From NCBI GenBank assembly GCA_018828205.1, contig JAHJWA010000266.1:1-10579 (forward strand): a DNA stretch of 10,579 bases, written 5' to 3'. The notes under the pieces are model-generated. The model was not told where the DNA came from and did no database searches. It saw nothing but the letters and a program-made list of their open reading frames with translations. A program made the translations under genes and the position numbers. Below are positions 6,061-10,579 of the stretch, piece after piece. Source of the stretch: Alphaproteobacteria bacterium. GTDB lineage: Bacteria; Pseudomonadota; Alphaproteobacteria; Sphingomonadales; Sphingomonadaceae. Numbering within the stretch: the first letter of the stretch is position 1; the number at the start of each line of letters is the position of its first letter.

Positions 6061-6468
6061 TCAGCGCAGTTCCTTGCGGATCACCAGCTTGAGGCTGTTC
6101 CAGGCCGGATCGACCGTCGCCTCCTTGGTGTCGACAAAGCCCAGCGGCTGAGCCGCGGCGCGAATCTTGTCCGCGTCTATGTCGGTGGGTTCGCCGGAGG
6201 ACGGTTCGGGCCAGCTTACCCAAACCTGTCCATCGGCTGCGATCTGCTGGCGGAGCGTGGCCAGCTTGGCGGAGAGGTCCGCCAACTCGGTCACGAACAC
6301 ATGCGCCGCATCGAGACCTTCGGACGGGTCGGAAACGAAAACCAGTTCGAGCGCATATTCGTCGATCTCGTCGATGACCGCCTCGGGCATGGCGTCGAAC
6401 CACACCCGCTGTCCGTCGCGCAGATCGAGCGTGCGGACGAGCGGCGGGCCGGAGTGGGTGCCGGTCAT
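6061..6468 (-). CDS. Small DUF3052-like protein, function unknown
   Basis: This 135-residue acidic, soluble-looking protein has no signal peptide or membrane segment. Its second half, with DGQVWVSWPEPSSGEPTDID (about 79-98), then DKIRAAAQPLGFVDTKEATV and a Trp-Asn-Ser-Leu-Lys-Leu-Val-Ile-Arg-Lys end, matches the pattern I know for DUF3052-like proteins, where a Val-Trp-x-x-Trp-Pro stretch is followed by a Gly-Leu/Phe-Val-Asp segment. The first half, RTLDLRDGQRVWFDAMPEAV, fits the same family but is more diverged. No catalytic role is known to me. The ATG at 6468 follows GAGG at an eight-base spacing. The frame is open to 6504, but that part lies in a palindromic repeat. It is 105 bases downstream of purL on the same strand and converges with the COQ4 gene. 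The end of the repeat supplies part of its ribosome site. Confidence 0.75.
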   Translation of the reverse strand: MTGTHSGPPLVRTLDLRDGQRVWFDAMPEAVIDEIDEYALELVFVSDPSEGLDAAHVFVTELADLSAKLATLRQQIAADGQVWVSWPEPSSGEPTDIDADKIRAAAQPLGFVDTKEATVDPAWNSLKLVIRKELR

Positions 6469-6477
6469 TGGCCACAC

Positions 6478-6569
6478 CTCGTCATTGCGAGCGAAGCGAA
6501 GCAATCCAGTGCCTTTGCCCGTCGTCCCTGGATTGCCGCGCCTCGCTGCGCGAGGCTCGCAATGACGAG
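6478..6569. repeat. 92-bp palindromic intergenic repeat (REP/MITE-like)
   Basis: The outer arms are perfect 14-base inverted repeats: CTCGTCATTGCGAG (6478-6491) and CTCGCAATGACGAG (6556-6569). The inner arms GCAATCCAG (6501-6509) and CTGGATTGC (6528-6536) are perfect too. A small hairpin, GCCTCG-CTGCG-CGAGGC (6540-6556), sits in the right half, and the left half has GCGAA-GCGAA tandem units. The motif GTCATTGCGAGCGAAGCGAA is one I recall as a dispersed repeat in many bacterial genomes, with no protein of its own. It fills nearly the whole gap between purL and the DUF3052-like gene, beginning four bases after the purL stop. No target-site duplication could be made out. Confidence 0.75.
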
Positions 6570-6573
6570 CATG

Positions 6574-8775
6574 TCAGCCCTCCATCCAGTCGCAAAAGAA
6601 GCTGGCGTGCGCTTCGCGCAGGTCGGAGAGCGCGACCGCCTTGCCGTTGAGCACGAGCGCATCGCCGCCGGTTCGACCTATCTCTGTAAAGGGCACTTCA
6701 CCGGGGTCGAGTTCGACATCGTCGCGATAGGTCACGACATAGAGCGCCTGCGTTTCGCTGAAGGCGAATTCGGCGGTCATCTCCTTGAGCTCGGCACCGA
6801 TACCGCTCGCCAGCGCCATCTCGGCCAGCGCCACCGCCAGCCCGCCATCGCTGACATCGTGGACCGCGGTGACCTTGCCCTGTTCGATCAGCCGGCGCAC
6901 GACCTCGCCGCACAGCCGCTCGTCCCCGAGATCGACCATCGGGCTCTCGCCATCCTCGCGGCCGTGGATCTCGCGCAGCCACAGCGACTGGCCGATCGCC
7001 TCGTGATGGAAGCCGATGGTGGCGATTCGCTCGCCCGCAGCCTTGAAGGGCATGGTCATCATCGCGGCATAGTCATCGAGGATGCCGACCCCGCCGATCG
7101 CCGGGGTGGGGAGGATCGCGCTGCCGCCGCCGGTCGCCTTGCTCTCGTTGTAGAGGCTGACATTGCCGCTGACGATCGGGAAATCGAGCGCGCGGCAGGC
7201 ATCGCCCATGCCTTCGAGCGCATGGACGAACTGGCTCATGATCTCGGGGCGCTGCGGATTGCCGAAATTGAGGCAATTGGTCACCGCCAGCGGGCGCGCG
7301 CCCACGGCGCACAGGTTCCGATAAGCTTCGGCAATCGCCTGCTTGCCGCCTTCGTAGGGGTCGGCATAGACGTAGCGCGGGGTGCAATCGGTGGTGATCG
7401 CCAGCGCCTTCTTGGTGCCGTGAACCCGGACCACGCCGGCATCGCCGCCGGTCTGCAGCGTGTCGGCGCCGACCTGGCTGTCGTATTGTTCGGCGATCCA
7501 GCGGCGCGAGGCGAGCGCGGGGCTGGCCATCATCTTGAGCAGGTCGGCAGCGATATCCGTGCTCTGCGGCATTTCGCCCAGCGGCTCCACCTTGGCCCAG
7601 GCCTGGTATTCCTCCTTGGAGAGATAGGGGCGGTCGTATTCGGGCGCATCGGCGGCGAGCGGGCCGAGCGGAATGTCGCAGACCACCTCGCCGTCGAACT
7701 CGAGCACCATGTGGCGCGTGTCGGTGACCTCGCCGATGACCGCGAAATCGAGCTCCCACTTTTTGAAGATCGCCTCGGCCTCGGCCTCGCGGCCGGGCTT
7801 GAGCACCATGAGCATCCGCTCCTGGCTCTCGCTCAGCATCATTTCATAGGGGGTCATCCCCTCCTCGCGGCAGGGGACCTGGTTCATGTCGAGGCGGATG
7901 CCCGCCTTGCCATTGGTCGCCATTTCGACGCTGGAGGAGGTCAGCCCCGCCGCGCCCATGTCCTGGATCGCGACGATCGCATCGGTCGCCATCAGCTCGA
8001 GACAGGCCTCGATCAGCAGCTTCTCGGTGAAGGGATCGCCGACCTGCACGGTCGGTCGCTTGGCATCCGAGTCCTCGCCGAAATCGGCCGAGGCCATGGT
8101 CGCGCCGTGGATCCCGTCGCGCCCGGTCTTGGAGCCGACATAGACGATCGGATTGCCCACCCCGGTGGCCGCGGAATAGAAGATTTTGTCCGCATCGGCG
8201 ACGCCCACGGTCATCGCGTTGACGAGGATGTTGCCGTCGTAGGCGGGGTGGAAATTGGTCTCCCCCGCGACGGTCGGCACGCCGACGCAATTGCCGTATC
8301 CGCCGATGCCCGCGACCACGCCCTGCACCAGATGCTTCATCTTCGGGTGGTCGGGCCGCCCGAAGCGCAGCGCGTTCGCATTCGCCACCGGACGCGCACC
8401 CATGGTGAAGACATCGCGCAGGATGCCGCCGACCCCGGTCGCCGCGCCCTGATAGGGCTCGATATAGCTGGGGTGGTTGTGGCTCTCCATCTTGAAGATG
8501 GCAGCTTGCCCATCGCCGATATCGATCACGCCCGCGTTCTCGCCGGGGCCGCAGATCACCCAGGGCGCCTCGGTCGGCAGCTTCTTCAGGTGCAGCCGCG
8601 AGCTCTTGTAGGAGCAATGCTCGGACCACATCACCGAGAAGATGCCGAGCTCGACCATATTGGGCTCGCGCCCCAGCGCGTTGAGCACGCGCTCGTATTC
8701 CTCGGGGCTGAGACCATGCTGTTCGACGGTCTCGGCGGTGATTGGGGCGGTGATCGCGGACGGGGTGTTTGCCAT
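6574..8775 (-). CDS. purL: Phosphoribosylformylglycinamidine synthase subunit PurL (small type)
   Basis: PurL carries out the fourth step of purine synthesis, turning FGAR, ATP and ammonia into FGAM. The 733-residue length marks the small bacterial form, which works with separate PurS and PurQ subunits; neither is in this window. Motifs in order: FSVMWSEHCSYKSSR with catalytic His H53, the ATP/Mg segment FKMESHNHPSYIEPYQGAAT (94-113), GGILRDVFTMGARPVAN (116-132), and IQDMGAAGLTSSSVEMA, with a second AIR-synthase-like half (about 430-730) containing TNCLNFGNPQRPEIM and VHDVSDGGLAVALAEMA. The ATG at 8775 is ten bases beyond the stop of the upstream membrane-protein gene. It has no ribosome site of its own, only GC-repeat sequence, so translation may be coupled to that gene. 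Ordinary housekeeping enzyme with no sign of damage. Confidence 0.98.
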   Translation of the reverse strand: MANTPSAITAPITAETVEQHGLSPEEYERVLNALGREPNMVELGIFSVMWSEHCSYKSSRLHLKKLPTEAPWVICGPGENAGVIDIGDGQAAIFKMESHNHPSYIEPYQGAATGVGGILRDVFTMGARPVANANALRFGRPDHPKMKHLVQGVVAGIGGYGNCVGVPTVAGETNFHPAYDGNILVNAMTVGVADADKIFYSAATGVGNPIVYVGSKTGRDGIHGATMASADFGEDSDAKRPTVQVGDPFTEKLLIEACLELMATDAIVAIQDMGAAGLTSSSVEMATNGKAGIRLDMNQVPCREEGMTPYEMMLSESQERMLMVLKPGREAEAEAIFKKWELDFAVIGEVTDTRHMVLEFDGEVVCDIPLGPLAADAPEYDRPYLSKEEYQAWAKVEPLGEMPQSTDIAADLLKMMASPALASRRWIAEQYDSQVGADTLQTGGDAGVVRVHGTKKALAITTDCTPRYVYADPYEGGKQAIAEAYRNLCAVGARPLAVTNCLNFGNPQRPEIMSQFVHALEGMGDACRALDFPIVSGNVSLYNESKATGGGSAILPTPAIGGVGILDDYAAMMTMPFKAAGERIATIGFHHEAIGQSLWLREIHGREDGESPMVDLGDERLCGEVVRRLIEQGKVTAVHDVSDGGLAVALAEMALASGIGAELKEMTAEFAFSETQALYVVTYRDDVELDPGEVPFTEIGRTGGDALVLNGKAVALSDLREAHASFFCDWMEG

Positions 8776-8785
8776 GCGCGCGCGC

Positions 8786-9466
8786 TTAGCGCCGCACGCT
8801 CGCCACCGCCAGCCCCACGTGGCGCTTGTGCCACCGGGTCCGTCCGACCCAGAAGGCCAGCGCGGTGACGATGGCGAAGGCGAGTGCCATTGTGAGCACC
8901 ATGGCGGCGGGCGAGCCCTGCGGCTCGGGACCGAACCAGTCGAAGGTCTGCAGCGCGAGCATCACCGCAATCAGGATCAGCGGCGGACCGAGCGGCCCCT
9001 TGGTGGCGCGGACGTACCAGACGAAGGCGCCCAGCGTCAGCGCCAGTTCGAGCGGAATGGCGATTGCGGGGAGGTCCCACAGGCCCCAGCCGAGCTTGTC
9101 CGCGCCCCCGGCGAGCGTGAGATCCGGGCGGTGCACCAGCAGGTCGAGCAGCCAGTGGCTGAGCACCACCGCCGCCGCCCAGGTCCCCGCGACCGCATTG
9201 CGCAGGCCTGCGCCGATCGCCACGCCGAACAGCGCCGCGAACGCAGCGCTTCCCAGCAGGCTGTGCGACAGCGGCATGTGATAGAGATCGAGCGGGTTCA
9301 TCGCGGTGATGCCCGGAACCAGCCGCAGGTGCTCGAACCCGCCCAGCACGAACAGCGCGAAGGCCCAGTCCACCAGCTGCGCGGCGATGAACAGCGTGCC
9401 CAGCCGCGGGCTCTCGGGGGCGACCGCTGCAGCGGCGAAGGCCGGGGCCCAGTGTCCGATGAACAT
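8786..9466 (-). CDS. Multi-pass membrane protein with HxxxH / SHWxLD motifs, metal-dependent hydrolase-like
   Basis: This 226-residue protein has about six hydrophobic segments (roughly 24-43, 71-88, 94-112, 132-152, 162-176 and 188-207). Conserved-looking polar residues sit among them: H5 in MFIGHWAPAF, HMPLSHSLLGS (H63, H67), and SHWLLDLLVHRPDL (H104, D108, H112). The HS and SHWxLD arrangement recalls the YdjM/DUF457 group of membrane-bound, possibly metal-dependent hydrolases, and the RPDL and GLWD segments match a widespread family usually annotated as hypothetical. No substrate is known. The C-terminus is basic (GRTRWHKRH), suggesting a cytoplasmic end. The ATG at 9466 follows GGAG at a seven-base spacing; that GGAG is part of the last codons of a possible 22-codon ORF. 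purL starts ten bases after its stop. The role beside purL is unclear and may be incidental. Confidence 0.8.
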   Translation of the reverse strand: MFIGHWAPAFAAAAVAPESPRLGTLFIAAQLVDWAFALFVLGGFEHLRLVPGITAMNPLDLYHMPLSHSLLGSAAFAALFGVAIGAGLRNAVAGTWAAAVVLSHWLLDLLVHRPDLTLAGGADKLGWGLWDLPAIAIPLELALTLGAFVWYVRATKGPLGPPLILIAVMLALQTFDWFGPEPQGSPAAMVLTMALAFAIVTALAFWVGRTRWHKRHVGLAVASVRR

Positions 9467-9470
9467 CGCT

Positions 9471-9539
9471 CTACTCCGGGATCATCGGCAGCAACGGCGC
9501 GAGGGTTCCGGCGGCACGGATGGCGACAATCCACTTCAT
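9471..9539 (-). CDS. Possible 22-residue small hydrophobic peptide upstream of the membrane protein
   Basis: The minus strand has an ATG at 9539 preceded by AAGGGG at an eight-base spacing, a good ribosome site. It reads MKWIVAIRAAGTLAPLLPMI-PE and stops at TAG (9473-9471). The stop overlaps the GGAGTAG that serves as ribosome site for the membrane-protein gene five bases beyond it, an arrangement suited to translational coupling. The peptide is mostly hydrophobic with two basic residues near the N-terminus, so it could be a tiny membrane protein or a leader peptide. I do not recognise it. A chance ORF of this size is quite possible. Confidence 0.4.
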   Translation of the reverse strand: MKWIVAIRAAGTLAPLLPMIPE

Positions 9540-9564
9540 TAAGCAATCCCCTTGGGCAGGTTAC

Positions 9565-9590
9565 TTGACCCGGTGGAGCCGCGCGGTCAA
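9565..9590. promoter_or_regulatory. TTGACC inverted repeat between divergent genes, possible divergent promoter or operator
   Basis: TTGACC (9565-9570) and its inverse GGTCAA (9585-9590) are separated by 14 bases in the short gap between xseB and the minus-strand gene cluster. Each arm resembles a -35 box pointing towards one of the two gene sets, but neither has a convincing -10 at 16-18 bases. It could instead be a regulator site. The symmetry is seen directly; the function is a guess. Confidence 0.25.
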
Positions 9591-9602
9591 TGCTCCTGAC
9601 CC

Positions 9603-9869
9603 ATGGATACCGGACAGGCAGGAGGGGGCGGTTCCGATATCGCCCCGATGAATTTCGAGGATGCGCTGAAGGCGCTCGAAGAGGTGGTGCGCCGGCTCGA
9701 AAGCGGCGATGTGCCGCTCGACGAGAGCATCTCGCTCTACGAACGCGGCGCCGAATTGCGCAAGCATTGCCAGGCGCGGCTCGACGCGGCGCAGGCACGG
9801 ATCGAGAAGATCGTCACCGATGGCGCGGGGAAGCCCTCGGGCACGGAACCCTTCGACGCCGAGGGATGA
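9603..9869 (+). CDS. xseB: Exodeoxyribonuclease VII small subunit
   Basis: XseB is the small subunit of exonuclease VII. Several copies bind XseA, which carries the active site, to degrade single-stranded DNA from either end. The 88-residue product contains the family core NFEDALKALEEVVRRLESGD, PLDESISLYERGAELRKHCQ and LDAAQARIEKIV, largely helical and coiled-coil-like, followed by a short low-complexity tail. The first 15 residues, including GGGG, are outside the family core. The ATG at 9603 has no clear ribosome site, and the ATG at 9648 (MNFEDALKAL) is a possible shorter start. Its stop overlaps the ispA start (ATGA), a common bacterial arrangement in which xseB, ispA and often dxs share an operon. 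xseA is not in this window. Confidence 0.95.
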   Translation: MDTGQAGGGGSDIAPMNFEDALKALEEVVRRLESGDVPLDESISLYERGAELRKHCQARLDAAQARIEKIVTDGAGKPSGTEPFDAEG

Positions 9870-10579
9870 GCGTGACCGAAGTCCCGAATTCGCACGCCGA
9901 GGTCAAGGAGGCGCTGGAGCGTATCCAGTCCGACATCGATGCGGCATTCGACGCCTATCTGCCGGTTCCCGACGATACCAGCGCGCGGCTGGTCGAGGCG
10001 ATGCGCTACGCCACCATCGGCGGCGGCAAACGCGTCCGCCCGTTGCTGCTGGCTGCGGTCGCCGAGCTCTACGGCGTCGACCGGACCGCGGCGATCCACG
10101 CCGGCTGCGCGGTGGAGGCGATCCACGCCTATTCGCTGATCCACGACGATCTGCCCTGCATGGACGACGACGATCTGCGCCACGGCAAGCCGACCGTCCA
10201 TCGCGCCTTCGACGAGGCGACCGCGGTGCTCGCGGGCGATGCGCTTCACGCGCTGGCCTTCGACATACTGGTCCGCCCCGAGATCACCGGCGATCCCTTC
10301 GTCCGCGCCGAGCTGGTGGCGGCGCTGGCGCGCGCCAGCGGGCACGAGGGCATGGCCGGCGGGCAGATGATGGACATGGTCTCCGACGAGCAGGATTACG
10401 ATCTGCGCCAGGTCACCCGGCTGCAGCAGCTCAAGACCGGCGCGCTGCTTGCCGCCAGCGTCGAGATGGGCGCGATCCTCGGCCGCGTGGCGCCCGAGGG
10501 CCGGGTCCACTGGCGCGCCTATGCCCGCGATATCGGGCTCGCCTTCCAGATCGCCGACGATCTGCTCGATGTCGAGGGC
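9866..10579 (+). CDS. ispA: Farnesyl diphosphate synthase (short-chain polyprenyl synthetase), C-terminus outside the window
   Basis: IspA condenses DMAPP and two IPP to farnesyl diphosphate, which feeds quinone, undecaprenyl, hopanoid and carotenoid synthesis. The 238 visible residues show GGGKRVRP (52-59), the first Asp-rich motif DDLPCMD (D94, D95, D100) with the two extra residues typical of bacterial FPP synthase, GQMMDMVSDE (166-175), LKTGALL (189-195), and the second Asp-rich motif FQIADDLLD (D231, D232, D235). The ATG at 9866 overlaps the xseB stop, with GAGGG directly abutting it. An in-frame GTG at 9872 would sit six bases after that GAGGG and is an equally good start. The gene is open to the window edge, with roughly 60 residues missing by family length. 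Geranyl or geranylgeranyl specificity is less likely from the first motif and the operon, but not excluded. Confidence 0.96.
   Translation, partial: MSVTEVPNSHAEVKEALERIQSDIDAAFDAYLPVPDDTSARLVEAMRYATIGGGKRVRPLLLAAVAELYGVDRTAAIHAGCAVEAIHAYSLIHDDLPCMDDDDLRHGKPTVHRAFDEATAVLAGDALHALAFDILVRPEITGDPFVRAELVAALARASGHEGMAGGQMMDMVSDEQDYDLRQVTRLQQLKTGALLAASVEMGAILGRVAPEGRVHWRAYARDIGLAFQIADDLLDVEG

Noticed and set aside
6301..8868. An 855-codon open frame on the plus strand opposite purL.
   Set aside because: PurL is unmistakable on the minus strand; the opposite frame is His/Gly/Ala/Asp-rich, typical of antisense translation of a GC-rich gene.
1..10579. A new defence, mobile or secondary-metabolite system.
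   Set aside because: All the larger genes belong to known core families or to small widespread uncharacterised families; composition looks even, and no integrase, toxin, nuclease effector or synthase cluster is present.

Overview
The window is about 10.6 kb of GC-rich, densely packed chromosome. Gene content and protein sequence suggest a sphingomonad alphaproteobacterium, probably near Erythrobacteraceae: ilvB-ilvN-ilvC beside miaA and serB, a COQ4-type ubiquinone protein, small-type PurL, and xseB-ispA. That placement is inference from family resemblance. No rRNA, tRNA, CRISPR array, phage, transposase or conjugation gene was seen. All the larger genes look intact except the two cut by the window edges. 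There is no gene-free stretch over 300 bases.

Layout. (1) Bases 1-4261, minus strand, read right to left: miaA (tRNA A37 prenylation), then ilvB, ilvN and ilvC (the first two shared steps of isoleucine, valine and leucine synthesis). ilvC runs off the left edge. The miaA-ilvB gap holds a candidate promoter whose -35 hexamer contains the miaA stop codon, followed by a perfect 13-bp GC hairpin. The ilvB-ilvN gap holds a palindromic repeat built of two inverted REP-like units. (2) Bases 4254-6032, plus strand: serB (last step of serine synthesis), whose start overlaps the miaA start head to head, then a COQ4 family gene behind a TetR-like operator palindrome. (3) Bases 6061-9539, minus strand, read right to left: a possible 22-codon ORF, a multi-pass membrane protein, purL (purine synthesis) and a small DUF3052-like protein. 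A 92-bp palindromic repeat fills the gap between purL and the last gene. (4) Bases 9603-10579, plus strand: xseB (exonuclease VII small subunit) overlapping ispA (farnesyl diphosphate synthase, cut by the right edge).

How the genes relate. ilvB and ilvN encode the catalytic and regulatory subunits of one enzyme, and ilvC takes the next step. ispA supplies prenyl diphosphate used for ubiquinone and carotenoids, and the COQ4 protein acts in ubiquinone synthesis. MiaA also consumes an isoprenoid precursor (DMAPP). The rest is housekeeping metabolism.

I found no clearly new multi-gene system. What merits a second look is between the genes: the compact ilvB leader, two different palindromic repeat elements, the COQ4 operator, the 22-codon ORF coupled to the membrane protein, and the overlapping miaA/serB starts. 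Within proteins, there is a Glu at the usual metal-binding Asp of acetolactate synthase and a Gly/Ser-rich insertion in ketol-acid reductoisomerase.
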